A program made the position numbers and the translations under genes. Positions 8,409 through 18,070 of a stretch of 64,000 nucleotides of DNA are shown one piece after another. Source of the stretch: Burkholderia cepacia (GTDB taxonomy: Bacteria > Pseudomonadota > Gammaproteobacteria > Burkholderiales > Burkholderiaceae); contig NZ_CP013442.1 in NCBI RefSeq assembly GCF_001718835.1, forward strand, positions 496,001 to 560,000, written 5' to 3'. The notes under the pieces are model-generated. The model made no database searches. It saw only the letters and a program-made list of their open reading frames with translations, and was not told the origin of the DNA. Positions within the stretch are counted from its first letter, which is position 1. Each line of letters begins with the position of its first letter.

Positions 8409-8735
8409 TCAGTGCAATTGCTGCTTCAGATCCGAGAGCTCCGAATGCATCGAGCTCACCGCGTTCATGATGCTGGCATCGATACCGCCGGCCTGCATGC
8501 AGGCGCGCTCGGCGCGATCACCGATCCGTTCGAGATCGTCGACCCATTGGCGGATACGATCGTTGTCGCCGGACGCCGCGATCTTCTTCGCCGACTTGCA
8601 TTCCTTGTCCAGTTCGTCCACCCAGTTCAGCAAGTCCCTGGGCGCTGTCTTGTCCGAGTGGCAGGTCCGTGATGCCTCGCTGATTGTCTGCTGCAGGTGG
8701 CTGAAGCGCTGTTGCATCTCGCTGGCTTGCAACAT
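8409..8735 (-). CDS. Small coiled-coil protein, function unknown
   Basis: This 108-residue hydrophilic protein is almost entirely helical by composition, with heptad-like segments (LQASEMQQRFSHLQQTISEA near the start; SSMHSELSDLKQQLH at the end) and three internal cysteines (CHSDK, KECKSAKK, ERACMQAG). There is no signal peptide or membrane segment. It is followed by a strong terminator, which supports expression as a single gene. It resembles short conserved hypothetical proteins of Burkholderia; I do not recognise a characterised family. Confidence 0.75.
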   Translation of the reverse strand: MLQASEMQQRFSHLQQTISEASRTCHSDKTAPRDLLNWVDELDKECKSAKKIAASGDNDRIRQWVDDLERIGDRAERACMQAGGIDASIMNAVSSMHSELSDLKQQLH

Positions 8736-9212
8736 GATGACCTCCTACATGAATGTCGGCGCCCGGCGAATCCGGGCAGCCGATCACGCCGTATCTCCGT
8801 TCCACCGCTATCTACAGGCGGCGAGCCGGGGGTCGAAGCAATGCAGGTTGGTTGTGCCGGAACGGCCACCGGCCCACGAGGAGCGGGCTTCTAGTGTAGG
8901 TCATCGGCGACGACCCATTCGTCGGCGCACGCGTGGAGCAGCCGCGCGCCGCCGCTCGAGCGGCAGGCTCGCGGTCGAACGAATGAACGGATCGGACCCC
9001 GAGCGCGGGCTCGAACGGCCCCGGCCCGGTCGTCGCGCGGCGCAACGCGGCGTACGCATCGCCGTTCGATTCAGGGACGCAAGCACGTCATTTCGCTGAC
9101 TCGCTTCCGTCACATTCGCAAACGACGGCGGGAAACGGCAATGGGAAGCGACCGCGCCGGCCGAGCGGCCGGGATCAGGCGGGCCGTATCGGCAACGCCC
9201 GACCGGATTCCA
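8736..9212. other. 477-bp gap with no supported gene
   Basis: GC-rich sequence between the small coiled-coil gene and the H-NS-like gene. Open frames on both strands give arginine-rich translations without family likeness and no ribosome-binding site was found. The promoter of the coiled-coil gene should lie near 8740-8900. Confidence 0.5.
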
Positions 9213-9539
9213 TCAATCCTCGCCCGGCCACCATGGCTTGGCCTCGGGTCGGATCAGATAGTCGTCCGGATTCTTGCCGGCCAGCCATTTCGGGCGGGCG
9301 CCGCGCCCCGTCCAGGAATTACCCGACGACGGATCGTAGTACTTGGCGGGATGCTTCTTCGGCCGGTCCTTCACGAAGCCGGCCGCACGGAGGAGTTCCA
9401 CCTCCGTGATGCCGTATTCCTTGACCTGTTCCCGGATCCTGGCCAATGCTTCCGCCTTCTCTTTCGCCCGGGCTTCTTCGACGAGCAGGTTGAGGTGGCC
9501 GAGCTGCTGCTGCAGCGTCTGAATTTTGCTGGATGTCAC
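9213..9539 (-). CDS. H-NS family nucleoid-associated protein
   Basis: This 108-residue protein has an N-terminal coiled-coil oligomerisation region (about residues 5-45) and a C-terminal H-NS DNA-binding domain with YYDPSSGNSWTGRGARPKWL, whose GRGARP segment is the AT-hook-like minor-groove binder of the BpH3/Bv3F type. It ends in KPWWPGED. Proteins of this kind silence AT-rich horizontally acquired DNA. It stands alone. A second divergent H-NS-like gene lies in the accessory island at 21463-21876. Confidence 0.92.
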   Translation of the reverse strand: MTSSKIQTLQQQLGHLNLLVEEARAKEKAEALARIREQVKEYGITEVELLRAAGFVKDRPKKHPAKYYDPSSGNSWTGRGARPKWLAGKNPDDYLIRPEAKPWWPGED

Positions 9540-9904
9540 GTGGCGTTTTCTTCGTCGATGCGGTGCCCGGCATCGACCGGGGCACGCGGATTCCCTTCAC
9601 TCGTTCACAGTCTGCCTGACCGTTGCCGAATGAGGCGGTGTCGGGGTTTTGACCGCCCGGCCTTCTGCGCAAGTCGATCATGCCGCTCGCGAGCCGTTCA
9701 GAGTCCGTAACGTCAAGCACACTGAATGAAACAAGTCGCGATTGTAGCAGTCCGCGCGGGCATCGCCGCTTTCGATCGACGTTCGCGGCAATCGACGGAC
9801 AAACGGGACCGTAAGCGAACCGGGGCGGGCCCTTGCAGCCCGCCCCGGCCCTGCCCTTCGCTCGACGTCGCCACGAATCCGGACGCCGGATCCGCGTCGC
9901 CGAA
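9540..9904. other. 365-bp gap: H-NS promoter region and a strong hairpin
   Basis: No gene is supported here. The right part holds a 10-bp perfect hairpin (annotated separately) just past the thiolase stop. The left part should carry the promoter of the H-NS-like gene. Confidence 0.5.
9821..9847 (-). terminator. Strong hairpin after thiolase operon (probable terminator)
   Basis: CGGGGCGGGC (9821-9830), 7-base loop, GCCCGCCCCG (9838-9847), lying 58 bp after the thiolase stop. The stem is very stable, but no T run follows on the minus strand, so termination efficiency is uncertain. Confidence 0.55.
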
Positions 9905-11098
9905 TCAGGACAGGCGCTCGATCGCGACCGCCGTCGCCTCGCCGCCGCCGATGCACAGCGACGCGACGCCGCGCTTCATCCCGTACGTCTCGAGCGCGGC
10001 CAGCAGCGTCACCATCACGCGCGCACCCGACGCACCGATCGGATGGCCGAGCGCACACGCGCCGCCATGCACGTTGACCTTCTCGTGCGGCAGGTCGAGA
10101 TCGCGCATCGCGGCCATCGGTACCACCGCGAACGCTTCGTTGATCTCGAACAGGTCGACGTCGCGCAGGTTCCAGCCGGTTTTCTCCGACAGCTTGCGCA
10201 GTGCGCCGATCGGCGCGGTGGCGAACAGGCCCGGCTTGTCCGCGTAGGTCGAATGCCCGACGATCACGGCCTTCGGCGTCAGGCCGCGCTTCTGCGCTTC
10301 CGAGCGGCGCATCATCACGAGCGCGGCCGCGCCGTCCGAGATCGACGACGCATTGGCGGCCGTCACCGTGCCGCCGTCGCGGAAGGCCGGCTTCAGCGTC
10401 GGGATCTTGTCGAGTTTCGCCTTGCCCGGCTGTTCGTCGATGCTCACCATCGTATCGGTCTTGCCCGCGCGCACCTGCACCGGCGCGACTTCGGCCGCGA
10501 ACCGGCCGCTTTCGATCGCCTGCTGCGCGCGCGTCAGCGACGCGATCGCGAACGCATCCTGTGCGTCGCGCGTGAACTGGTACGCCTGCGCGCAATCCTC
10601 CGCGAACGTGCCCATCAGGCGGCCCTTCTCGTACGCATCCTCGAGCCCGTCGAGGAACATGTGGTCGAGCACCTGCCCGTGGCCCATCCGCATCCCCGCG
10701 CGCGCCTTCGGCAGCAGGTACGGCGCGTTCGTCATGCTCTCCATCCCGCCCGCGACGGCAACACCCGCCGAGCCCGCCAGCAGCAGGTCGTGCGCGAACA
10801 TCGCGGCCTTCATCCCCGAGCCGCACATCTTGTTGACCGTGGTCGCGCCTGCCCCGAGCGGCAGACCGGCCTTCAGCGCGGCCTGCCGCGCCGGTGCCTG
10901 GCCCTGGCCCGCCGGCAGCACGCAGCCGAACACGATCTCGTCCACCTGGCCGGCCGGCACGCCGGCGCGCTCGAGCGCCGCGCGAATCGCCACCGCGCCG
11001 AGGTCGCTCGCCGTCGCGGCGGCCAGGTCGCCCTGGAAACCGCCCATCGGGGTGCGGGCCGCACCGACGATGACAATCGGATCGTGTTGTGTCGTCAT
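9905..11098 (-). CDS. Acetyl-CoA acyltransferase (thiolase)
   Basis: The ATG at 11098 has an AAGGAG site upstream and gives 397 residues, the standard thiolase length. Visible features are the acylated cysteine in NKMCGSGMKAAMFAHD (about Cys92), the histidine motif GGACALGHPIGASGARV and the C-terminal CIGGGEATAV. The enzyme cleaves 3-ketoacyl-CoA with CoA, or condenses two acetyl-CoA. It is the last gene of an operon with a short-chain dehydrogenase (stop 20 bp upstream of this start) and an acyl-CoA synthetase. Together they could activate a carboxylic acid, oxidise its 3-hydroxyacyl-CoA and cleave it. The chain specificity is unknown. Confidence 0.93.
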   Translation of the reverse strand: MTTQHDPIVIVGAARTPMGGFQGDLAAATASDLGAVAIRAALERAGVPAGQVDEIVFGCVLPAGQGQAPARQAALKAGLPLGAGATTVNKMCGSGMKAAMFAHDLLLAGSAGVAVAGGMESMTNAPYLLPKARAGMRMGHGQVLDHMFLDGLEDAYEKGRLMGTFAEDCAQAYQFTRDAQDAFAIASLTRAQQAIESGRFAAEVAPVQVRAGKTDTMVSIDEQPGKAKLDKIPTLKPAFRDGGTVTAANASSISDGAAALVMMRRSEAQKRGLTPKAVIVGHSTYADKPGLFATAPIGALRKLSEKTGWNLRDVDLFEINEAFAVVPMAAMRDLDLPHEKVNVHGGACALGHPIGASGARVMVTLLAALETYGMKRGVASLCIGGGEATAVAIERLS

Positions 11099-11117
11099 GG
11101 TTAATGCTCCTTGATAG

Positions 11118-11885
11118 TCAGCGCGGTGCCATGCGCAACGCGCCATCGAGACGGATGACTTCGCCGTTCAGCATCGTGTTTTCGGCGATGTGGCGCACCA
11201 GCGCCGCAAATTCTTCCGGGCGGCCGAGCCGCGGCGGGAACGGCACGCTCTTGCCGAGCGCGTCCTGCACGTCCTGTGGCATGCCGGCCATCATCGGCGT
11301 CGCGAAGATGCCCGGCGCGACCGTCACCACGCGAATGCCGAACCGCGCGAGCTCGCGCGCGATCGGCAGCGTCATGCCCACGACACCGCTCTTCGATGCC
11401 GCATACGCGGCCTGCCCGATCTGCCCGTCGAACGCCGCGACCGATGCGGTGTTGACGATCACGCCGCGCTCGCCTTCCGCATTGGCGTCCTGCTTCGACA
11501 TCGCTTCGGCGGCCAGCCGGATCATGTTGAACGTGCCGACCAGATTGATCGACACCGCGCGCGCGAAGCTCGCGAGCCGGTGCGGCCCGTCGCGCCCGAC
11601 GACCTTCTCGCCCGGCGCGACGCCCGCGCAGTTGACGAGCGCGTCGATGCGGCCGAACGCGTCACGCGCGGCGGCGACGGCCGCCTGGCCGTCGGCTTCG
11701 CTCGTCACGTCGGCCGCGTGGCTGCGCGCCGCCGCGTCGAGTTCGCGCGCGACGCCCGCCGCGGCGTCGCCGTTGACGTCGACCAGCATCGCCCGGCCGC
11801 CGTGCTCGACGACCATGCGCGCCACCGCGGCGCCGAGGCCCGACCCGGCGCCCGTGATCAGAAAAACGCGGTTATCGATGTTCAT
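11118..11885 (-). CDS. Short-chain dehydrogenase, 3-hydroxyacyl-CoA dehydrogenase type (HSD10-like)
   Basis: This 255-residue SDR has the NAD motif TGAGSGLG (residues 11-18), NCAGVAPG, catalytic Ser148 and the YAASK active site (Tyr161, Lys165). The asymmetry near residues 87-105 and the segment GIFATPMMAGMPQDVQDALG are typical of 3-hydroxyacyl-CoA dehydrogenase type 2 (HSD17B10). It probably oxidises 3-hydroxy(methyl)acyl-CoA to the keto form for the thiolase that follows. It is transcribed between the acyl-CoA synthetase and the thiolase with short gaps. Confidence 0.88.
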   Translation of the reverse strand: MNIDNRVFLITGAGSGLGAAVARMVVEHGGRAMLVDVNGDAAAGVARELDAAARSHAADVTSEADGQAAVAAARDAFGRIDALVNCAGVAPGEKVVGRDGPHRLASFARAVSINLVGTFNMIRLAAEAMSKQDANAEGERGVIVNTASVAAFDGQIGQAAYAASKSGVVGMTLPIARELARFGIRVVTVAPGIFATPMMAGMPQDVQDALGKSVPFPPRLGRPEEFAALVRHIAENTMLNGEVIRLDGALRMAPR

Positions 11886-11900
11886 TGGTTGTTCCTCCGT

Positions 11901-13565
11901 TCAGTTCGTCGCGTTTTGTTCGGCCGCCATCTTGCGCAACACGAAGCGCTGGATCTTGCCGCTCGGGGTTTTGGGCAACGCGTCGACGAAGTCGATCGCG
12001 CGGGGATAGGCGTGAGCGGACAGCCGCCGCTTCACGTGCTGGCTCAGCTCCTCGGCCAGCGCCGGCGAGCCCGCGTGGCCGTCCGACAGTACGACGAACG
12101 CCTTGACGATCTCCGTGCGCTCCGCGTCGGGCACGCCGATGACGGCGGCCTCGCTCACGGCCGGATGCTCGATCAGCGCGCTTTCCACGTCGAACGGGCC
12201 GATCCGGTAGCCGGACGACGTGATCACGTCGTCCGCGCGGCCGATGAAGCTCACGGTGCCGTCCGGCTCCAGCTCGACGTTGTCGCCGGTCCGGTAATAG
12301 CCGCCCGCGATCGCCGGCGTGTCCTGCTGCCAGTAGCCGTGGAACCACAGCAGCGGCGAGCGGGCGATGTCGATCGCGAGGTTGCCGGGCTCGCCGGGGC
12401 CGAGTTCGCGGCTCGCTTCGTCGAGCACCGCGACGCGGTAGCCGGGCATCGCGAAGCCGGCCGAGCCGGGACGCACCGGGTGCGCGAGGCCGTGGTGGTT
12501 GTTCACGACCATCCCGAGTTCAGTCTGGCCGTAGTGATCGTAGATCGGCGCGCCGAGCGCCGCGTCGAACCAGCGCACGACTTCCGGATTCAGCGGCTCG
12601 CCCGCGCTGCTCACCACGCGCAGGCGGCCCCGGATGCGCGCGGCCGGCCCGGCGCCGGCCGCCATCAGCATCCGGAACGCAGTCGGCGAGCCGGCGAGGC
12701 TCGTGATCCCGAGCCGTTCGATCACGTCATAGGTCGCGTCGACGGAGAAGCCGCTTTCGACCAGCGTCGTCGCGTGGCCAAGCACCAGCGGGCCCGTGAT
12801 CGCGTAATAGAGCCCGTACGCCCAGCCCGGATCGGCGATGTTCCAGAACCGGTCGCCCGCCCGCAGGTCGACCGCTTCGCGCATGTACGCGCTGAACGCG
12901 AGCAGCGCGCGCAGCGGCACCGGCACGCCCTTCGGCAAACCCGTCGTGCCCGACGTCGACATCATCATGAACAGGTCCGACCCCTTGCGCAGCACCGGTT
13001 CGAATGCGTCGGACTGCGCATCGAGCGCCGCAAGGAAATCGATGTCGCCACCGCGTAGCGGCTCGTCCGGCCGGCGCACGGTCGCCACCGGCGGGCAAGC
13101 GGCGATCTCGTCGAGCTTCGCGCGATTCGCGACATTGGTCACGACCAGGCGCGCGTCGCTCATGCGCAGCCGATGCTCGATCGCCTTCGGGCCGAACGCG
13201 GTGAACAGCGGCTGGTAGACGGCGCCCGCGCGCCACGTGCCAAGGATCGTCGCGACGAGTTCGGGCGTGCGCGGCAACAGGCCCGCCACCACGTCGCCGG
13301 GCCCGACGCCGTGCGCGACGAGGAGATGGGCGACGCGTGCCGACAGCGCCTTCATCTGCGCAAACGTGTAGCGGCGGTGCTGCCCGCCGACGTCGATCCA
13401 GTCGAGCGCGATCGCGTCCGCGGACGCGTGCCGGTCGCAGCATTCCACGCACGCGTTCAGGCCGCGCTCCAGGTCGCCGTCGAGGCGCGCCGCGGCGGCA
13501 TCGAGGCTGAAGCGGGCCGCCGCGTCGGCGTAAGCGGGGATGGCGTCGGCGATCTGATCTGGCAT
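11901..13565 (-). CDS. AMP-dependent acyl-CoA synthetase
   Basis: The ATG at 13565 follows a GGGAGGAGA site and gives 554 residues. ANL-superfamily motifs are present: STSGTTGLPKG (P-loop), YDHYGQTELGM (A5), YYRTGDN (A7) and, at the C-terminus, the catalytic lysine in TPSGKIQRFVLRK. The closest well-known types are medium-chain acyl-CoA and acetyl-CoA synthetase-like ligases. It activates a carboxylic acid to its CoA thioester and is the first gene of the operon with the SDR and thiolase. A divergent AraC-type gene starts 142 bp away and probably controls it. Confidence 0.9.
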   Translation of the reverse strand: MPDQIADAIPAYADAAARFSLDAAAARLDGDLERGLNACVECCDRHASADAIALDWIDVGGQHRRYTFAQMKALSARVAHLLVAHGVGPGDVVAGLLPRTPELVATILGTWRAGAVYQPLFTAFGPKAIEHRLRMSDARLVVTNVANRAKLDEIAACPPVATVRRPDEPLRGGDIDFLAALDAQSDAFEPVLRKGSDLFMMMSTSGTTGLPKGVPVPLRALLAFSAYMREAVDLRAGDRFWNIADPGWAYGLYYAITGPLVLGHATTLVESGFSVDATYDVIERLGITSLAGSPTAFRMLMAAGAGPAARIRGRLRVVSSAGEPLNPEVVRWFDAALGAPIYDHYGQTELGMVVNNHHGLAHPVRPGSAGFAMPGYRVAVLDEASRELGPGEPGNLAIDIARSPLLWFHGYWQQDTPAIAGGYYRTGDNVELEPDGTVSFIGRADDVITSSGYRIGPFDVESALIEHPAVSEAAVIGVPDAERTEIVKAFVVLSDGHAGSPALAEELSQHVKRRLSAHAYPRAIDFVDALPKTPSGKIQRFVLRKMAAEQNATN

Positions 13566-13706
13566 GGGTGTCTCCTCCCGTTGACTCGCGGCCGGCAGAT
13601 CGGCCGGCGCGGCAGATTCGTTCCCGATGGTAGTCATCGCCGACATTGCAAACAATGACAAATCGAGTCTACGATCCTGATCGGAAATGCCATATTCGGA
13701 GGGTCC

Positions 13707-14744
13707 GTGGTGGAACGGCACATGATCGCGCCGGGCTTCGTCGACGACGCGCTCGCGTGCCTGCGCCAGCAAGGTGTCGACGTGCAGCCGCTGCTGCGCG
13801 CGGCCGGGCTGCCGGCCGAGGTGGACAGCCCGGTCACGATCCAGCAGTACGGCCGGCTGTGGCTCGCGATTGCCGCCACGCTCGACGACGAATTCTTCGG
13901 GCTCGCCGCGCGCCCGATGCGGCGCGGCAGTTTCACGCTGCTGTGCCACGCGGTGCTGCACGCCGGCACGCTCGACAAGGCGCTGCGGCGCGCGCTGCAG
14001 TTCCTGCGCGTGGTGCTGGACGAGCCGCACGGCCGGCTGCAGGTGGCCGGCGGCGAGGCGCGCATCGTGCTCGCCGACGCAGGCGGGCCGCGCCCCGCGT
14101 TCGCTTACCGTACGTTCTGGCTGATCCTCCTGGGCGTCGCATGCTGGCTGATCGGCCGGCGCATCCCGCTGCAACGCATCGACTTCGCGTGCCCGAGCCC
14201 CGACCAGCGCGGCGACTATCACCAGTTCTTCGGCGTGCCCGTGCATTTCGACCGGCCCGATTGCCGGCTCACGTTCGACGCGGCCTATCTGCGCCTGCCC
14301 ACGATCCGCTCCGAGCAGGCGCTGAAGACCTTCCTGCGCGGCGCGCCCGGCAACCTGCTCGTGCGCTACCGGCACGATACGGGCTGGGTCGCGAAGATCC
14401 GCGCGCACCTGAAGACCATTCCGGCGGCGGATTGGCCGAACTTCGACGCGCTGGCCGCGCGGCTCGACATGCCGCCGGCAACGCTGCGGCGGCGTCTGCG
14501 CAGCGAAGGGCAAAGCTTCGCGGCAATCAAGGACGAGTTGCGCGGCGCGCTCGCCCAGTCGCTGTTGCGAGACGGCACGCGCAGCGTGGCCGACATCGCG
14601 GTCGAGCTCGGCTTCACCGAGCCGAGCGCGTTTCATCGCGCGTTCCGAAAATGGACCGGGCAGTCGCCCGGCGGGTTTCGGTCGGATCATGCGGGCTTGC
14701 GTCGCTCGTCCGGTTCGCCGCGCGAGCGGATTGCAGACGATTGA
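13707..14744 (+). CDS. AraC-family transcriptional regulator (arabinose-binding-like N-terminus)
   Basis: This 345-residue protein has an N-terminal domain of the Arabinose_bd type (LLRAAGLPAEVDSPVTIQQY; AVLHAGTLDKALRRALQFLR) and a C-terminal AraC HTH (about 240-330, with VADIAVELGFTEPSAFHRAF). This OruR/ArgR-like group often regulates catabolic operons beside it. It is divergent from the acyl-CoA synthetase operon and is its likely regulator. The inducer is not known. Confidence 0.9.
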   Translation: MVERHMIAPGFVDDALACLRQQGVDVQPLLRAAGLPAEVDSPVTIQQYGRLWLAIAATLDDEFFGLAARPMRRGSFTLLCHAVLHAGTLDKALRRALQFLRVVLDEPHGRLQVAGGEARIVLADAGGPRPAFAYRTFWLILLGVACWLIGRRIPLQRIDFACPSPDQRGDYHQFFGVPVHFDRPDCRLTFDAAYLRLPTIRSEQALKTFLRGAPGNLLVRYRHDTGWVAKIRAHLKTIPAADWPNFDALAARLDMPPATLRRRLRSEGQSFAAIKDELRGALAQSLLRDGTRSVADIAVELGFTEPSAFHRAFRKWTGQSPGGFRSDHAGLRRSSGSPRERIADD

Positions 14745-14824
14745 GGTACCTTGCGCGCGTGCCAGCCGAAGCCGAAAGCGCTTGCTTACGCGTCGCGCGC
14801 CAATCCATCACGACAACAACGGCC

Positions 14825-15682
14825 ATGTCCTATACCAACGCATTCGTCCATCCGTCCGCCGGCCCCATCGGCCGCCTCGCCAACCGGCTCGTCGCGAGCC
14901 GCCCGCTGCTGCGCACGCGCCGCGCGCTGCTGTCGCGGCTGCCGTTCCTGCAACTCGCGAGCGAAGTCGAGAACGTCGTGTATTGCACCTGGCTCGTCGA
15001 TGTCGCCGCCGTCGCGCACCTGGTGCCGCGCGGCGTCGGGCTGGCCGCGCGCGACGGCAAGACGCCGTTCACGATCCTGACTTACGCGCACCGCCATTTC
15101 GGCCCGCGCGCCGCCGGCCCGCTACGACGCGTGTTCCCGTCGCCGCTGCAAAGCAACTGGCGGCTTTACGTCGATACGCTTGCGGGACGGAAGCCTGTCG
15201 AACCGACGGTGCTGTTCGTGAAGAACGTGTTCGATCATCCGCTCTATGCGCTCGGCAGCCGGCTCTTCAGCGACGCGCTGCCGTCGCATCTCGCGCAACG
15301 CTTCGAGCACACGGCGCGCGACGGACGATTCAGCACGCTGCTCGCGGGCGGCGACGGCAGCGCGCCGGATTTTCGGTGCGTCGCCGAGACGACGTCCGAA
15401 CGCGCGCTGCCCGCCGAACTCGCGTCGTTCTTCGATTCATGGCGCAGCGCGGTGACGTTCCTGTGCCTGCAGCATGGTGCGGTTGCGCACGTCGAGGATT
15501 GCAATGGCCTCGCGCATGCGCGCATCGACCTGCCGATCGACATCGATGCCGTCGAGCCGCTCAGGACGGTGGAGCCGGTCGGTCATGGCGAGTTCCTGCA
15601 GCGGATCGGCGCGGTCGGCACGCCGTTCTGTTTTGTCGTTCCTGGCGTTGCGTTTCGTGTGTTGTCGGAGCGGTTGCTTTAG
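14825..15682 (+). CDS. DUF2071-like protein
   Basis: I chose the ATG at 14825, which gives 285 residues; the frame remains open upstream but overlaps the AraC gene. Segments such as EVENVVYCTWLVDVAAVAHL, PFTILTYAHRHFGP and PLQSNWRLYVDT resemble DUF2071 (YqjF-like) proteins, which have an acetoacetate-decarboxylase-like fold. No catalytic assignment can be made. It follows the AraC gene in the same direction with 80 bp between. The fold assignment is tentative. Confidence 0.65.
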   Translation: MSYTNAFVHPSAGPIGRLANRLVASRPLLRTRRALLSRLPFLQLASEVENVVYCTWLVDVAAVAHLVPRGVGLAARDGKTPFTILTYAHRHFGPRAAGPLRRVFPSPLQSNWRLYVDTLAGRKPVEPTVLFVKNVFDHPLYALGSRLFSDALPSHLAQRFEHTARDGRFSTLLAGGDGSAPDFRCVAETTSERALPAELASFFDSWRSAVTFLCLQHGAVAHVEDCNGLAHARIDLPIDIDAVEPLRTVEPVGHGEFLQRIGAVGTPFCFVVPGVAFRVLSERLL

Positions 15683-15821
15683 CGTGTTGATGCATTGCCG
15701 CGTGTGCCAAAACCGCCTGCTCGGGTCGCGTGCGCCGTCGGCTTGGTTCGCTCGGGTTTTCGGGTGCGACAGGCTTCGCAACCGTCGCATCAGGACCACA
15801 GCCTTGACCTCAAGCGGACAC

Positions 15822-17675
15822 TCACTCGTTATCGAGTTCCTTGATTTTTCCGTTCAATGTTTCACGCTCACGGTCGGACAGAATGGGTAATTCCAGCCAG
15901 CTTTGATATAGCGGCGCAAGCCAGCAGCAGTATCCCGAATCCGGCCGCCAAGCCTCCAACCGCTCAAAATGCTGGTGAATATCCAGCGCGTTGGCCCGTT
16001 GCGTGACGGATACCCAGGCAAGCGCTCTGATTGCCGCTATCGTCGCCCAATCGCTGGGTCCGAGCAAAGCGCTATATAGCAGGCTTCGGCGAAGCGATCC
16101 CTCCCAATCGATGCCATGCTGCGCGATGATCTGCATGGCAACCATTTGCACCCGTGTCAACCAGGTGAGCGCGGAGAGCGATTGTGCGCAGCCGTCCGGT
16201 ATGGTCGGCGGATGCACGATGCACGCGAATACCTGAAGTACTTCGTCCTCGTTGAGCGCATCAGCAACGTGACTCGCCCGCGCCCAATTTTTTGGTGGTG
16301 AATACGCTTCGAGCGCCAGGGCCGATACCGTCTCCAGGATATACACCGGAGGGGGCGGCAATGCGGGAGTCCCTTGATCGACTTCGTAGCGCCAAAGTGG
16401 ATACTCGACCGGCTCGACCGATTGGCGCGGGTCGGGGGATGGAATGTTCTCCGCAAGGATGCTGATATCGCACTCCGCTCGACCATGAGACGCCAGCTCC
16501 AGTCGGAACGCCAACGCATTGCTGGGCGCTTCCAGAGACGAGACCCGTAGACTGATGTTCCCGCCCGGATCAATAGGCTTGCCTGCTTGAATGAACTGAT
16601 CACGAAGTTGTCGAAGCACGTTCGCGCTAGCATCCTGCGGTTCCGGTAGTGCTCCGCGTGTTCGAAGCCACAGGCTCTTGGCACGCTCGTTACCCTCGCG
16701 GGCCAGACCGATGACTTGCTCCAGGCGGGCGTCGTCCGCAGCCTCTTTCCACTGGCAATAGAAGAGTGACGGCTGCGCCCAGGCATGCCCCGGCTCTCGT
16801 CGCAATGCATCCTCGTACCAACCACGCGCGGCGGCCCACCCTTCGCAGTCCAGCCAAGTATCGGCGGCTTCGAGATATGCGCTGATATCGTCAGGGCGCA
16901 TGTCGATGGCTTTGCGAAAAGCATGCTCGGCATCATCCGGGCAAGACATTTGTCGCAGAACCAGACCACGCGCGACGGCGGTGAACCAATCTTGAATCTC
17001 GGGCAGCGGGCCAGCCAAACGGAGCGCCTCCTCGAATTCTCCAGCGCGGCGCAAGAGTCCAAGACGCAGCATCGGCCACTGTTGACTGAACTCGTCCGAC
17101 GTCACGACCCGTGCGGACAAGGCTGCCCACCGTCGAGCGTCACGCAACTGACGTGCTCCGGACATTGAAGCTTCGGGGAAGCGCGAAATGACGCTACCGA
17201 ACAAACGGAGCTGCAGGTTTGAAGGGAGGGACTCCAGTGCGCCGGCAGGTTCAAGCCATTCGAGTGCCCAAGTGTTCAAGTAATCCGTCGACGGGAGGGC
17301 AGTCTGCGCCTGCAGTAGGCGATCGACGGCATCAGGCAGTCGTCCTTGCCACGCCCAGAACAATGCCCGAAGCGCTTCGGTCGACGCATAGTGGTGCTCG
17401 GATTCCGGCAGCAAAACTTCATCCACTCGACCGCCAGCGCGCTCTGCATAGCGCCTGGCAAGATCCAGCCAATCCTGACGCCCAGGATCATAAGTGAGCA
17501 GATTGGCCAAATGCTCGGCACCATGCGCGAGGTTCTCGCCAGATTCGAATTCGGCATAAGCGATAAATGCCTCGAACTCGGCGGTACCGGTGCGAAGTTC
17601 AAGCGCGCCATCTGACGCGGTTGCCGGTGCCGGGGCTTTCGATCCTTTGCGGGAAAAACGTTTCCACCAAGACAT
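15822..17675 (-). CDS. Large cytoplasmic TPR-like protein, function unknown
   Basis: This 617-residue protein starts with a basic segment (MSWWKRFSRKG) and has helical repeats of TPR type around residues 50-330 (for example DDAEHAFRKAIDMRPDDISA and ARGWYEDALRREPGHAWAQ). The C-terminal half has no recognised motif. There is no signal peptide or membrane segment. It ends the string of minus-strand accessory genes and begins 3 bp after the stop of a DUF6881-like gene, so the two are probably one transcript. I do not recognise the family; a scaffold role is inference from the repeats. Confidence 0.8.
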   Translation of the reverse strand: MSWWKRFSRKGSKAPAPATASDGALELRTGTAEFEAFIAYAEFESGENLAHGAEHLANLLTYDPGRQDWLDLARRYAERAGGRVDEVLLPESEHHYASTEALRALFWAWQGRLPDAVDRLLQAQTALPSTDYLNTWALEWLEPAGALESLPSNLQLRLFGSVISRFPEASMSGARQLRDARRWAALSARVVTSDEFSQQWPMLRLGLLRRAGEFEEALRLAGPLPEIQDWFTAVARGLVLRQMSCPDDAEHAFRKAIDMRPDDISAYLEAADTWLDCEGWAAARGWYEDALRREPGHAWAQPSLFYCQWKEAADDARLEQVIGLAREGNERAKSLWLRTRGALPEPQDASANVLRQLRDQFIQAGKPIDPGGNISLRVSSLEAPSNALAFRLELASHGRAECDISILAENIPSPDPRQSVEPVEYPLWRYEVDQGTPALPPPPVYILETVSALALEAYSPPKNWARASHVADALNEDEVLQVFACIVHPPTIPDGCAQSLSALTWLTRVQMVAMQIIAQHGIDWEGSLRRSLLYSALLGPSDWATIAAIRALAWVSVTQRANALDIHQHFERLEAWRPDSGYCCWLAPLYQSWLELPILSDRERETLNGKIKELDNE

Positions 17676-17678
17676 GTC

Positions 17679-17978
17679 TTAGTTTTTCAATCCTAAAAAA
17701 TAGCGCGACCATAATGCTTCGAATGTTTCCAACGAAATCTCTTTCGCCTCGAACTCCGGGTCAGCGTTTATCTCGACCAACGAGGGTACTGGCACTGTTC
17801 CAAGCTCCGTACCGAGCGATGACCTTGTTTCGTTGGCAAATCCCACTCGCCCATCGCGGAAGAATTCGAGCTTGCGGACCTCATAACGGGCGTGGTCAAG
17901 CGCGGAAACCAGGCGGATCGGCTCCGTTTCAAAGGCATGCTTCCACAGGGCGTCGATTGCCATGATTTCAATTGTCAT
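17679..17978 (-). CDS. DUF6881-like small protein
   Basis: The ATG at 17978 (MTIEIMAIDALWKHAFETEP) gives 99 residues. The pattern ARYEVRKLEFFRDGRVGFA followed by PSLVEINADPEFEAKEIS and FEALW is the layout I associate with DUF6881, short cytoplasmic proteins often found in polymorphic-toxin or accessory neighbourhoods. It is followed closely by the TPR-like gene and preceded by a lipoprotein gene. Biochemical function is unknown. An upstream ATG at 18092 would add 38 unrelated residues and overlap the lipoprotein gene. Confidence 0.75.
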   Translation of the reverse strand: MTIEIMAIDALWKHAFETEPIRLVSALDHARYEVRKLEFFRDGRVGFANETRSSLGTELGTVPVPSLVEINADPEFEAKEISLETFEALWSRYFLGLKN

Positions 17979-18070
17979 CGATGTCTTTCCATGCGCATCA
18001 AAGAATGCTGCTTTGCGTACTCGACTGAGGGCAGTCGACGATTCATTCGCGGAGCATTCGTGACCTTGGC

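Noticed and set aside
11901..14690. Longer minus-strand start for the acyl-CoA synthetase (929 codons)
   Set aside because: The extra part is antisense to the AraC gene and lacks domains; the ATG at 13565 has a good ribosome-binding site and the right family start.
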